A stretch of 64,000 bases of DNA, taken from NCBI GenBank assembly GCA_026874595.1, contig CM049322.1, positions 51,425,386 through 51,489,385 on the forward strand, written 5' to 3'. Position numbers and translations under genes: made by a program. A model generated the notes under the pieces. It made no database searches and was not told the origin of the DNA. It worked only from the letters and a program-made list of their open reading frames with translations. Below are positions 1 through 13,507 of this stretch, piece by piece. How positions within the stretch are numbered: position 1 is the first letter of the stretch; every line of letters starts with the position of its first letter. This DNA comes from Sipunculus nudus. Taxonomy: Eukaryota; Annelida; Sipuncula; Golfingiida; Sipunculidae.

Positions 1-1578
1 CAAGTTTTAGGCAGGAAGGTTTTAACCATAGGTTTTAACCTGGTTAAAACTGCCCCGCCTAAAACAGGTTTTGGGCAGGTTTTAGGCACCAAAAGTGCCT
101 AAAACCTATATTTGTTTAAATGTTTTACTAAAAGATCTATAAAACTACCAAATTGGCTGGGGTGATCCAGTCACAAGGCTTTGCTGGGCTTCTGGAAGGT
201 TTCAGGTATTACAAGTAATGCAAGATTTCCTGTTGACTGGCATCATGCAGCCTTCAAAGAGCCTGTATAGGTTTCTTGAGCATGAGACCATGTTTGTGTG
301 GCACATAGTTTCATTGGCCAATGTAAAGTTATTATTAGGACCCTTTGGGTTTCCTAATGAGTGCCCTGCTACCTGGAATGATGTAATAAAGCCTCCAGTA
401 TGCCTCCTGTAACTTAGTGTAAGGCTGGGTATCAGGGTGGGGGGGGGGGGCATGCTTGATTAGACCAGTTAATTACTATTTATCAGGGTGATGGGGTTAT
501 AAGACCCAATGGTCATAAGTCCTACTACTGTGTACTAGTAGATGTTCATGTGAACTTTCATACATAACTAGGATGATGCAATCAAAGCCCTTGCCCTGAA
601 AATTGTTCTTGAGTCAAAATTTTTACTGAGTGATGTAGTCATGGCCCCTGAGCATGACGTGGGTTTCTCAGGCCTTTAGGCTGAACATGGCCCAAAAGCG
701 ATTATGAATATTCTGTGGTTTGCAACATATTCACTGCAATATATTTTAGCATTTTTCAGTTTTATACTAATTAAAGTATTGCATGAGGGTTCATTTTCAC
801 AATCTAATCATAAAGTTAACAGAGCATTTTCATCATTATACAGACAATAAGTATGTGCACAAAATCGAAAATTTTGTCAATGGATGACCTAGCTAATGAA
901 AACAACTAGTGGAAATCTTATTCATTATCAGATAATGTAAAAGATATCATATTTTAGTTTATGGCTAGCATAAAAGATCTTTTATTATTTATAAAATCAA
1001 TCTTTTGCTTGTTGCCATTTGAAGCTACAGGCATTCAAACATACATGATATGTTAGTTAGACAACAGTATAAAGGACTATTCATCAGAGTAAATGGAACA
1101 ACTTTTTGAATTTGGGAAAAACTTCTTTCGCATATATAACAAAATTTAATCCCTTGTGATCATAAAGCCAATCAAAGAATCTGGTTATAAGCTTACAGTA
1201 TTAGCATTCATTTATAAATTGGCAGTAATGGTGGTGGGAGACCTCAGAACATGATTTTGGGATACAAGCTAAAACTTTCATTTGGAAAACCTGAAGTAGT
1301 GTTGTATTCATTTGTTGCTTTTTTTTGTATCATGGTTTATTTGTTTTGCTTGAATAAAGCGTTCCACACTTTTAATTAGTTGAGCATATTTCTGTAATGC
1401 ATTTAGCTGTGTAACAATAAAACATAGTTAAACTGCAAGTCATAGGTGAGGGTAAGTAAGGTTTTAGGCAGTTAAAGGCAGTTTTAGGCAGGTTATAACC
1501 TATTTTAGGCAGTTAAAGGCAGGTTTCAGGCTCTGCCCTGCCAAAAACAAGTTTTAGTCAGCCTAAAACCCAACCCTG
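1..1578. mobile_element. Left-truncated hAT-like non-autonomous element (TTTTAGGCAG subterminal repeats)
   Basis: Two dense clusters of the motif GTTTTAGGCAG and its complement lie at 1-112 and 1452-1578 around about 1.3 kb of unrelated sequence. The right cluster ends in CCCAACCCTG; read from that end the terminus is CAGGGTTGGG, the CAGGG-type end usual for hAT transposons. Clustered subterminal repeats are typical of hAT transposase binding sites. The left end is outside the window, so the TIR pair and 8-bp target duplication cannot be tested. No transposase-like reading frame is seen in the interior. The hAT assignment is inference. Confidence 0.42.
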
Positions 1579-3600
1579 ATTTTACCCATTATATACCCCA
1601 GGTTTTTGCCCAGTATATTAGAATATTTTTTTAAAGAATAGCTTCTTTTGAATTGGTCAAAAGAAGTTAAGCACACATTTTGAGAACATAGGTAGCTAAG
1701 CCAAGTGGCTCTGACCACATCATCCCTGTCTAAAAGAAGCTATTTGCACCCATTTGCTACTTGCACTTTAACTCATGTTGGGTTGCGTGTACAAAGCACA
1801 TCACTCTGAATAATATAAATTAGTGGTAAAACTAATTCTGAAGAATAACTTTGTAAAACCTATTTAACCTAAACTGGGATTTTTTTTGCTACTGACATGC
1901 TCCTATATATAGCAGGGTACATCTCAATAGCTGATCACTATATATTCAGCTGTAAATAAAGAACATGCTGTTGTACTACTAGTAATTTCGGGACTATTGC
2001 TGTTCTAAAATTTAAAGTTTTAGTTCCAGAAGGATACTGAAGAAGCACCCTTATGTCCATGACAAAATAAATTCATTTCATCAGTCACTAAATTTTTGGC
2101 TTTGGTATAAGTTTCCAAACATGTTATATACTTATATGATTTGTACAGCACATATTGTGTGAGCTGGTCTGAATCTGACATATAATCATTAGTTTTAATT
2201 TTATCAAATTGATATGACCACTATATAAATATAATACAAAATCAGTTGTATATCAGCACAGACTTTATTTTTTCCAACCTTGACCTGTATCATATTCCCT
2301 GTTAGCATTAAAACAACTTACAAGTATTTCTCTGAGACGAATTTACAGCTGTGCCTAAGGAACCATAGTTTTTAAAACCTGTTTTTTTTTTAATTTTGAA
2401 AAAAAAATTGTTGAAATGGTTTCCTCTGAGTATGTAACATGGCATTGTTGGCATATCTGTAGCCTTGCCTTCATGATCAGACACTTAATGGAATTTATTG
2501 GACCATCTCTAATCGAAATCAAATTTGACATTGTAGGATTTTACCCAGAATAAAAATACAACAACAAAGTATTTAAATTTTAATTCAACAAAAATGTTAG
2601 AAAGGTCTCAAATGTATGATTTTAGTGTGCCCAGCTGAGTATACTGCCAGTCTTTGGGAAGCCTCTTAGAAAAGAGACGGTAACTGTAGCCGCCCCCACC
2701 CCCCCTCCCCCCCACCCCCAGTTCTCTCCCCTTATTGTATACCCTGGTGAAAGAGCCATGGTAATGAAAAAAGTGAATACTTGCTATGTGTTAGTCTATG
2801 TGATTCATATGTTAAGGTATAGCTCTGCTGCATTAATAAATTACTTGCATTTTTTTAGGTGAAAGTTAAAAGCACAAACCTATAAACCTTGATTTGCACA
2901 CTAATAAATTTTCAATGTGGATTTCATGTGAAAAAAAATCCAATTGCAACTAAGCCCACAACATGTGGAAGCAAAATGTCCTGTAGTTTTGCAGGAAAAA
3001 AAACAATTAAGATGACTGTTACATGTAGGAGAAAATTGTTTAAGGACAGCATTTACATTGTGCCAATTACATGTATATGATTGCACAGTTTGAACAAGAC
3101 AGTGGTCAAATACTATGCAGACACATAGACATATGATCATTCTAGTCATGGGAAGAACTATTTAGATATCTAAATAATGTTAATACATATAACAAATCCT
3201 TAATAAAACATGGATACAAGCACAGATCTTCTTCTATGGTAAAATATATACTTATGCAAGTCCACAAGGTCCAACAAAAATACTAATTTAAATATAGGAA
3301 TAGGTAAGGGGGATACCAATAATAAAGACCAGATTTGCTTAAAAACAAAGAGTCCATACCAGGTCTATTTAACTTTACATTTTATTTCACTCATTGTTGT
3401 CCTTTAACCATAAGAACATAAGTTTTTTTTTTCAAATCAGGCACCTGATAAAAAGTAATAAGTAGATAAGCTTACACATGCCAGGCTGTTGCCTATTATC
3501 TGTGTATTTTAGTCTTGTGTATTTCTGTAATTATTTATATATAATGAAAAGTTGATCTCTAAAGACAGATGATTTGCATTTCCTTCCATGAGGGTTCATG
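1579..3600. other. Non-coding stretch, no gene seen
   Basis: A+T-rich sequence with stops in all frames and no convincing exon. It contains a C-rich low-complexity patch near 2690-2720 and short poly-A/poly-T runs. Nothing else is supported. Confidence 0.5.
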
Positions 3601-3609
3601 GTTCAGTGA

Positions 3610-4480
3610 TGAAGTCAAGTCTACACCATCCAAGTCCAAGTGTAAGAGTCCAGGTCACTCAAGTCCAAGTCCTAATCTGAGTCCTTAAGGTTCAAGTCTA
3701 ATCTGAGTCCTTCAGGTTCAAGTCCAAGTACACCTCCTTTATGTCAGAGTCATTTTGAACACGAGTCCAAGTCCAACATCATTGAGTCTGAGCCATTTGG
3801 AACACCAGACCAAGTCCACCTAAAAATCTCGCCTGAGTCATTGGAACACGAGTCCAACTTCTTCGAGCCTGAGTCATTTGGAACATGAGTCCAAATTTGA
3901 CACAAATTTTCTTATTAAAAAATCTTTGAAAAGGATATTTGAGATAATCATGCAAATTTTATTAATTTTCAAGTGTGCTTTATTTGAATTTTAATTTAAT
4001 TTAACTCCTGATACAGAGCTAAATCTTGATATGATTTGTCTTATTTTTGTTTAATATTCATTAACCCATTGCACAATCTTAACATAATATGTGACAGAGT
4101 TTTCTTTTTTTATTGGACTCAACAGGGGAGGTTCCATGATTTAGAAAAGTGGAGTCCAACCCAGCTAGGATGACTAATGAAAACCCTTAAAATAAGGTCC
4201 CCAGGGCAGGTAAAATAGGGGATCTAGGCCAGAAATGTTGTCTGAAACCCTTAAAAAAGGTTGCGGCGTATGAAAAAAAGGAGGGGGGGGGGGGGTCCTG
4301 ACCTCTGGATCCCCTCAATCTGCTTCTGCTTGGGATGGACTCTGACTGATTTCTTGAATTCTTTAATAATTAAACCTGAGAGTCTAAGTACAAGTCCAAG
4401 TTCAAGATCTTCGCGTCCAAGTTTAAGTCCTAAAAAGTGAACTCAGGTCTGAACTGGAGTCCAAGTCAAGACTTAAATTG
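3610..4480. repeat. Degenerate GTCCAAGT tandem clusters flanking an inner segment
   Basis: Irregular direct repeats of AAGTCCAAGT, GAGTCCAAGT and CTGAGTC fill 3610-3900, and a second block of the same motif lies at 4375-4480. The two blocks flank about 470 bp that contain a MITE-like fragment. This may be one interspersed element with the motif at both ends, or a minisatellite split by an insertion. Confidence 0.5.
4120..4335. mobile_element. MITE-like fragment, GGATCCAGGATTT family (degenerate copy)
   Basis: This copy shares its layout with the segments at 51050-51195 and 59463-59660: a GG(A/T)CCA(G/T)GATTT-like left end, a phrase like GAAACCCTTAAAAAAGGTTGC, a G run, then GACC...GGACCCCC. 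The left end here is decayed. The family resembles short non-autonomous DNA elements with CAGTGGCGGATCCAGG-type ends. Class is uncertain. Confidence 0.38.
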
Positions 4481-5161
4481 TACAACACTGCCAAGTTCAG
4501 CCAATAATTTATTAATTCTCATTCAAAGTTTAAGACCCCTCATTCTGTAAGAGATGATATTAAAGTTCATGTGCATTACATAAAATAAATATGATATGGT
4601 TATATTGTATGATTATCATGTATTGTTAAAAATAGGGATATTAATAGAATGTATTCATGAAATACTAATAATGATAAAACAAAGAAATAAATCTGGGGAA
4701 GTTTATTTATGAACCCAGCATGACTTAAACATGACAGGGTTTTCTCTGATTTAATATGTCTTTTTATAATAAAAACAAGATATTTGTTGAACACAATTTT
4801 TCATATATTAGGTCATACTAATTATTGTTGATTGCATGTATATTTATATCAAAAGGTGAAATATATACCACCAATGATTGAACTGCATTATCTTTTATAT
4901 TTTCGGCTAATGTGTTGTTTTAATGAATTAGCATTCTTTAAACATTTAGGGTAATAAGGGAGTTACACATGTCACAATAATAATTTGTTGTTAAAAAACA
5001 TAAAAATTTAATCCAATATGCAAAACAATAAAAAAAATAAAACAAAATGTGAATCATTTATAAATATGTTGTTGTATCAAAATATTACATAATAATATAT
5101 GTTCATTTGGCTCAAAACTTTGGCATTTTATCACATTGCCTACATTGTGTAAAAACATTTG

Positions 5162-5163
<2 letters not shown>

Positions 5164-5194
<31 letters not shown>
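5164..5194. repeat. (C)17(AC)7 compound simple repeat
   Basis: Seventeen C residues are followed directly by seven AC dinucleotides. Confidence 0.95.
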
Positions 5195-6355
5195 CAACCC
5201 TTGAAAGAAAAGGGGGCGTGGCACTAAGAAAATTTTCTGGGAAGAAAAACTTACAGGTATAATACTGCCCCTTCTGAACATATAGTACCTTTTAAATAGT
5301 TTAATTGTTAAAAAGCAAAACTTGGTCGTACTTTGATATTTTAATTATTAATTGATAACAGTCTGGCACACGAAGCATACTAGGCAAAACTACACACGTG
5401 TCACATGGACTTGAGCGATATCAGAAAGAGCAACGTTTAATACAGTATATAATTTTGAATGCATATGTGGTACACTTATGATTGATAATCAGAAGCTGCA
5501 ATAACCTGGGTATATGCCGTAGGACAATGACACAGCGTCAGTTATCCTAATTTGAGTGACTTTTGATGGAGAAAATGTGTTTCGTGCCCATGACTCGCTT
5601 GCAGCTGTACCTGAACGGAATCGCGTACCACGCATGCGCATCTTTAACTCATCTGAATAGATACGGGCGGAATCCCAGGCCCAAAATGGTCTCCGTTTAC
5701 AGACCCACTGGGGGCTTGCGGAGCGCCACCGTGTGTCTGTGTAAGAGACTATACCACGATGTAGCCCTAAAACAAAATGGCCGTCCATGCTGGCAACGCC
5801 CTGTGACAGTATATATATTGTCTCACTAGGGTCATTTATTTTACAGCACAGTATAACAGAATACATGTATATTAAATCTGATAAATAGAATTTCTGATGT
5901 AAGCAATGCTTTTGTTACACATAATAAGAATACTAAAAGTTATTTACCTTGCAAACATGACAATCAAATGTCCGTTTAGATTTCAGTTGGCTCAAATGTT
6001 TCCAGGTTTCCGCAGCAATGACGTGTCGGCAAAATGGCCACAGTGCTGGGTAGTCAGTACCCTCACCTTACTGGGGTAGGACATACCATGGTTTCCAGCT
6101 TGTGACAGGCGCTGGTCTGGTCCTCAGTACTGCACAGACACAGAGCACAGGCCTACTGCTACCCTAAACAATACCGGGTGGACACCCTGTAATAAATCTT
6201 TGGACTGTCAGCTGAGGGGTGACTGACGAAAGGCTACTGAGGTCACCTAGAAAGCTAAGCCCAGACACAAGAGACCAGCCATATGTGGCTACTGCAAACA
6301 AATATTCTGAAACTTTGTGTGTTTGCACGTGTGTGCCCGTGTGTATACTAGCCTG

Positions 6356-6357
<2 letters not shown>

Positions 6358-6398
<41 letters not shown>
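6358..6398. repeat. (TA)n microsatellite
   Basis: Uninterrupted TA dinucleotide array of about 20 units. Confidence 0.95.
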
Positions 6399-6403
<5 letters not shown>

Positions 6404-7799
6404 GTACATCAGCTACGCGGGCGTTGATCAATATTTGCATTATTTGCTTGCGTGCTTTGTCCATCACTGAATACATTTTCAAAAACTTTTAATCGTTTTC
6501 TCTGTCATAGAAATGGCTACTTTTCAAATTTTATTCTGCCTATTTAATGACTTATAGGCCAAATTAGGCCTACTGATTTTAGTTAGGCGGCCATTTAACG
6601 AGGCAGGGTTTTTGAACATTTTGTGACTTCAGAATTCCGGAAAACTTTTGACAAATGATACTCCATATGTCACGTATAACATTAGTAAAAATATTAGAAC
6701 TGCGCAAAATTGTAATCAGTCTTTCCAGGATAGTAACCAATACATAAAGGCCTATATATAGGTATCACCTATAAAGAAGGTGAAGGCCAAGGGACCAGGA
6801 ATATGAATATTATACATGAAAGTATGGAATATACATATATACCGGTATATTTACAGAAATACAACAATGTCTGCAAAATTATTTGTTTTAAATTGTAGCA
6901 CGACCTCATTGAAAAACGACACTTGCTGAATGAGCTAGATATCAATCGTGTTTACATTTTAAGTAATAATGGATAAGTGAATAAATACCAGATGGTTAAG
7001 TTGGATATACCCTTGATATGATTGATCGCTGAAATTTAATTATGTACTTATGGCTGAGTGGAAAAACACATTAGGAAAAAAATGCCAGAACTGCACAAAT
7101 CAAAATTACAACTACACATTTTCCAATTACATCTCCACCAATAGGAGTTAACTGCAGATTGAAATGTGCCTGTTGTATGCGGTCTGAACAGATTTAGAGT
7201 TTATTTTCATTTTTATCAGTGTTTCAGGAGTAGTTGGAGACATTCTATCGTTGGTTCTGTTGAGCAGATTATTAATGAATTTAATCAATTACTCCTTCAT
7301 AGAAGATAAGTCTAGCTGGATTAAGGTTTATTAACATACAAAGCTATCACGAAACGCTTTAAAATCTAAAAAAAATATCCCTTCGCCCTACCTCTTTGGG
7401 GTCTAGGAGCTCAACTGGCACGCGGGTGGTATGACTGTGTGTTGGACGCAAGAAATCTGTCGTTTACGCAGAGAATGCGCCATCTCCAGGCCCATACAAA
7501 CGCATTTAAAAACAAGGAATTAGCCGTTGGAAATGACGACGTATTATACTGAAACCACTTATCCTGTTGTCACAACAGGTTATGAAAATAGCGTTCAGGT
7601 TGAAAATCGTCACATATATTTCAGATATAAGGTTTAGAAGAGGATATGAACTAAAAAAGAGGATGAAGGGAAAAAAAACAAACAAAAACATGCACGTGAG
7701 GGATAAAGCCGATTTTATGTAAATAGAAAATGCTTCTTTGAGGGAGGGCCGGACGGTCCCGGATAGATGGTCACAACCCCCGTCGTCTGTATGGAGACG

Positions 7800-7929
7800 T
7801 CCTGATTTTACAACCTAAACTCAGTCTCTGTTACTCTATGTCAATTTTGCGCACACTGGATCAAGTACTGGAAGCCATCTTCACAATGAATCCAACAGAC
7901 TTTGGACTGTCATCGCGAGTTATTCTAAG
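7800..7929 (+). other. Candidate 5' non-coding exon of the zinc-finger gene
   Basis: A sequence with a good donor, CTAAG|GTATGT at 7929/7930, lies upstream of the zinc-finger gene. A matching acceptor, TTTTTTTTCAG, ends at 17565. Joining the two would give a 26-codon upstream reading frame starting at the ATG at 7886 and ending at TAA before the main start. The main CDS does not depend on it. This is inference from splice-site quality only; the intron would be about 9.6 kb. Confidence 0.25.
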
Positions 7930-8655
7930 GTATGTATTTTTCCCGCCAACTTTATAGAATTACAGGGTATGCACTGAAGTGTTTTAAATTTGAATTGTCG
8001 TAACCTGTGATATTTTTATTTCTTATGCATTCTTTCTACTGATCTCCGATTGGTCCGGTCTGATCGAAACGCAGTGCCACACTTAAGTGTGGAGTGTTAT
8101 TTGGGAGTCCGGAGATAACTTCCTAAATTTCCCTCTGATTCTGTATAATGTGGAAACACTTCACCGAGTATTTTTTTTTCTCTGATAACAGTAGCCGAAA
8201 TGTGATTTCAAAGTTGATTCCCAGTTACTGCACCTGTGTCACCCCACAGGGGATGTGAACTTCCAGGTTTTTATTAGTCATTCAAAACAACAGGCAGACC
8301 TGAGATTAGACACACGTGGTGTATTCTCCATGCAAATACAATAAAAAGACAGTTGTACATTAACAAAAAAATATATATATTATAACAAGTGAATGGATAC
8401 TTGAAGATCAGTAGGGGGTGTCAACAACGCAAGTATTAAAATCCTATTATCACACAGTCCTATGCAGTGGTACCGTTAAAGTTGTTGTAGAAGTAGAAAC
8501 TTGTACAGTGAAACCTGGCCCTCTGGGCTGGACAGCCACGGGACCGGTCGATTTGTCCATTAAAGAGGGGTGTTTGTCCCAGAAGGGGTCGAGCCCAGGA
8601 GTACCAGTTGAGTCCAATTATGGGATTAAAACAACCATGCAAGCTGGTATTTTTT

Positions 8656-9345
8656 AGCTCAGCTTACTTTAAGTCATCTGAGCTATAAAGTCATGAGCCT
8701 TTGACATTTGTCTGTCGTCCTGCAGTCCAGCCTTTAACAGGGCACATTCTGAAACCATTGGACCTACAAATCCAAAATTTAGCATACAGTTAGATGTCCC
8801 AAAAATCTCCTGCCATACTGAAAATTGTGTCACTAGAACTTTGTTTCATATTTAGATATTAAGCAAAAACCTCCATTTTCCATAAAAAAAGCCATTGTTA
8901 CACTTCAAGGCTGACTAATATCAAAACCACTGATCTGTTTTTGATCATATTTATTATTTAATACATTTTCTATGAACACACCAAAAATTAGATCATTATT
9001 GCTTATTGTTTTGAAGTTATGGCCCCAAACATAATGCAATTTTTTAAAAAAATTCAGGAAATATATTTACTCACCTAACATGAATATTGCTGAAGCTGTT
9101 TTTTTTTTCAGGGATATAACTTTATCTATCAAGATTCAATTGTTAACCCACAATTAGATCAGTATTTTGCCAATATTTTAAGTTATAAGCATAGATATAA
9201 AAAAATCAGTACCTTTAATTTTGTCAAATTTTGGCCACTGCAAGTTTTTTCCTTGTAAGCACTGATGATTTAATTTTCACAGCAAAGTGGTGAATTGCCA
9301 TGAAAGTGTGGATGTTCATTAGATGAGGAATTTCTTACTTCAGAA
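8656..9345 (+). repeat. Dispersed repeat, AGCTCAGCTGACT-terminus family, copy 1
   Basis: It starts with an imperfect palindrome (AGCTCAG...CTGAGCT, 8656-8684) and continues for about 690 bp that aligns by eye with 15053-15750. Shared phrases include AATCCAAAATTT, AGATGT(A/C)CC, ATCAAAACCACT and TTTTCACAGCA. No coding capacity is visible. The family type is unknown, and a non-autonomous element is likely. Confidence 0.65.
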
Positions 9346-12300
9346 GAGTTAAAACTTCACCAGGGTTGAAATTGAATATTAATTCCAGTAATAAATTGTA
9401 GCTGATATAGTAATCAGCACAATGATATTGTTTGTCCCTCATTCAACCAACAGTGTGTATACTTTATTTGAAAAGATGTTTTAATTAAGCATGTACTGAT
9501 CACTCTATTGTACAAAACTTTTAAATAATGGTTCAAGGGATAATTTTTAAGAAGCCATGTTGTGGCATTATTTTCTTTTAAATTCAGTTTAAACACTTTT
9601 GATTTAAAAATAATAAAATACATATGTATGCATAATATGACCTGATGTGAGATGAACTCTTGATAAAATTAATGCAACTTAGAATTCTGACATTTTAACT
9701 TATATTTTCAGATTTGTTATAACAAATTTATAAAACTTGTAAATAAAAAAAATGAATCTGATAAAAACTATTAATGGAAAAGGTGGATCTGCTTAAAAAA
9801 ATAGGCTTTAATATAAACTTAAATTCATTACCCCCCTGTGTTAAATAAAGGTACAAGTCAATTCTGTTCACTGGCCTGTCCAACTGTAAATTTTTCATAT
9901 GTATCACAATATCTCAAAAATTTTACTGTTTATGGCAGTCTTGTCAGAGTAATAGTTTTTCAGTCATATATTTAGAACTTTTCTATAACCAAGTAGGAGG
10001 GCCCCTTTCCTTTTAGCTTCTCATATACTTATATTTATATGAGAAACATTACAATGGATTATTTTGCTTGTTTGTCTAATATCTGATCTAACATATATTA
10101 TATATATGTAAATAAAATTTATTGTAACCGGTTGTTGTTTTTTATTTTTATCTTAAAATGAAGCTTTTATTATTAACATTATCAGCATTACTTGTGAGAA
10201 AATAATATTCTAACATTGATCAACATCAACTTGACTCCCTCTTAGCCTTCTCAACGCATTTCTGCACAAGTTCTGTTAAATTTCTTAATTACTCACTCTC
10301 TCTCTATGATATTAAAAGAATCTGTTATAGAATAAATTTATTTCTGACATCTCGTTCATATTCTGTTAAAATCCTATGCAATTGTGTGCAAACTTGATAA
10401 ATAAATGTATATTATCATATGCGCCTTATGATTGGTAGGCGGGACTGATTTCCGTGATGCAAATGTTACAGGATGAGGAATGGCTCCAAGCCCAGGTAAA
10501 AGGTCATGACCCATAACAGTGATCGTCCAGGTGTATTTTTGCGAGTTAATCATTTTGAGCCATGAGCGAACGCATAAGTAGCCATACAGGTGCATTATAA
10601 ACATCTTTGATGGTCTTTGATCTAATGCCCAGGTGAGCCCCCATCCAGGTGAAAGGCCGTGACTTTTATTGTCCCGATGTTTAACTGATATGTCATTATC
10701 CTCGCTCCTGGGCCTATGTTAGGATAATGTGGCCAGAATTCAGAATGAATTTGCAGCTTCACTGAAAGCTAGACTCATTAGGAAAACTGTTAAGTCTGTA
10801 ATTTTTGTGAGCACTATTCTGGATAAAATGATAAATACCTATAAATGATTCAGCTGATAAATAAGGTAAATTGAGAAAAAATAGCCCAAGTCTAATAGTC
10901 ATGGGGATATAAACGTGAATAATAAAAATTTTTAAGTGAGAAAAGGCATACTGGAAACAGACCATATTTGCAAAGTCAAAGTATTTCTGCCGACATCAAT
11001 GGGAGCGGACGCTTGGATATATGTTAGCAAGGGTGATTTTTAGCCATTGGGCAGACAAAAAGTGTCTGTTGTCCTGAATAGCGGGATGTCCACCCCATAG
11101 GGGTTCTTAAAAAGAGGAAAAACACTGGGTCGGCCCAAAACTGTCCATTAGGTGGACAGTCCACCCTAGAAGGGTGTCCACAGCCCGGGCTTTCACTTTA
11201 CTATTAAATCTAATTCTAAAACCAGAATTTCCCAGCAAAGTCAGGGTGTAAATTGCAATACTTATCTTAGATCTATATTTTGCCACCTCAGCCATAAAAT
11301 TAGACTTACAGCTGAAAATCCTGACAAGTTTTTACTCGGCAAAGGATGTGGCTATAAACGCAGGTTAGGCTGAAATCAAATGTAAAAGAAACTGACGCCC
11401 CCCAAGGGGCATTATGCGATAAAAGGCAATGGAGGAAGTGAATACCAAGAACGTACTTTTAATTATACTGCATATTTGTATATTAATTTTATTCATTGTT
11501 AATTATATAAAATATGTAATTTATATTTTTGACAGGCTATATTTAGCCATACACCAAAGCCATTTTCATGCCATGACAAACAAAAGAGTTTTATTCACTC
11601 ACCAAATTATGCACTCAACAGTTTTAACAAAATTTGAGCATGGCTGCAATACCAGTAAAAGATTTAAAGATATTTCTGAAATGTCATTTCTTTTAAATAA
11701 ACAATAGATAACCAAACACCAAACATTCTTCGGCAATTAAACTTTTGTTCAGAAATTTGTTCATCACTATGTCAAAAGATGGCACTCAGAGGTCATAACC
11801 TTAACACCAGCTAGTTCCATAATCATTGTATCCCCAGACAGTCAGGATACAATGGTTTAAGCAGGGTCGCGCCACCGCAGAGATTTGTTTGGACCCGATA
11901 ACTCCAAAAATATTTTCGGTTCTTTATGAAACTTGACATGTGTATAGATATAGGTAAGAGGACAAAGCCTGTTTAAAATGGGGTCATGACCTTTACTAGG
12001 AGGGTGACCTTGACCTTGAATTATATTTATTTGGTTATATTTATTTAAAAAAAAAAAAAATTAATAATGTCCAAACTTTAAAATATTACTTAGACAAGTG
12101 CTCATTAAAGATGTCAATATGATTGACTAATGACATTAAGAATCGTTGGCTCATCAGCTGTTACATGTTATTAGGTAAATAATCAAAATATATATTACTG
12201 ATTCCTTTATTTCAGTTATTAAAATTAAACATTCCCAAATCCAGTTTTCTTCTTAAATAATATACTGGATATTTTGATCCTTGGGTTATTTTTTACACAT

Positions 12301-13290
12301 GTATTAGTTTCATAGCTGAGATTGCTTTTCTTTTGTTCTGATACATGTTTTAGAATTATAAAAGTATTTAAATTTGATAAAAAAAATCAGATCTTAGACA
12401 AGTTCTCAATATGATGTCTATATTGTTTATAATTGTCATAAGTGTCTTGCTATGTTAAGTTTGTAGACAGGGATGTGACAGTATTCAAAAGTGAATATAA
12501 TAGTTTTTTATATAAATTAAAGCCATAAAACCAGGTACTAATGAACATTATTTAAATTTATGAAATTTGTGTATACATCCGGGATTTTCAACAGTTTGTT
12601 TGACTAAAACTGAATAAATACAAGGCATTTAATGAATACTTTATCATTGTATTTGAATATGAAAACAAATATTCAATAGTTTGATCATGAAAATGAATAC
12701 AAATACTAAAAAAGGTAAAAAGAAAGTATTTGAATGCAAGTGCAAATACTTAAAAAAATGTATTCATGAATGCATTCATGAAGACATTTATAATAATATT
12801 TAATTATCATTTATTTCAGTTATATTATTAAAAAAACTTTTCAGATGGTTCTATTAGTATTTTTTTAATTAAAATTATATTTAGCCCAATTATTGCAAAT
12901 AATTTTTAATAAATAGTTAAACTCTCATATCATTTGTGCTAGTGCCGTTCCCATATCAGTGCTACACATGGGTATAGGTTACCTGTAATTATTGAATAAC
13001 AGTTAACTCCTTTGTAAAAAGCATGATAATTAAGATGACTTGTTGTGGACATTTTTTTTAATACTTCTGGTGCAATGTAGATAACGTTATTAGGCCAAGA
13101 AAGATTCTGTGTGACAATAACACTCCTTTTCCAAATGTTAATAATATAAATGACATCAGTCTTCTTCCCTCTCCAAGGATTTTATCAAACTCTTTACATT
13201 ACTTGAGTTTAATGCCATCATCCTCATAAATTTGCTTATATTACCACACAAAACTAATATATGTCTACCCCTTTTTCTACATCATATTTC
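9346..13290. other. Non-coding stretch, no gene seen
   Basis: A+T-rich sequence without a supported exon. It includes a short (GGTGGACAG)-bearing inverted-repeat-like segment at about 11080-11190, and nuclear-receptor-like half-site motifs at 11992-12020 (GGTCATGACC and GTGACCTTGACCTTGA). Confidence 0.45.
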
Positions 13291-13507
13291 ATGATAATAA
13301 ATAACAGCTCAGCACCTTAACCCATGGGTCCCATGTTTAAAGTTATTAACATAAATATAAAATCAATACCTTAAATTTTGCCTAAATCTGACCATGCCAC
13401 GTTTTTTACTGTTAGTGCTGTGGATAAAATTTTCAAAGCATATACACAAAAGCATTTTTTCTGTTAAATCTGAAATTTGAGACAAACTGATAAAAAATGT
13501 AGAATTC

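Larger units (their letters stand above)
4481..7800. other. Non-coding stretch with simple repeats
   Basis: No supported gene. It holds a C17(AC)7 tract at 5164-5194 and a (TA)n array at 6358-6398. A more CpG-rich segment at about 5560-6150 gives a 125-residue open frame on the minus strand, but that frame has no recognisable domain. Confidence 0.45.

Noticed and set aside
5489-5866. 125-residue open frame on the minus strand
   Set aside because: No domain, no splice support, and an overlapping open frame on the other strand in a locally CpG-richer segment; probably chance.
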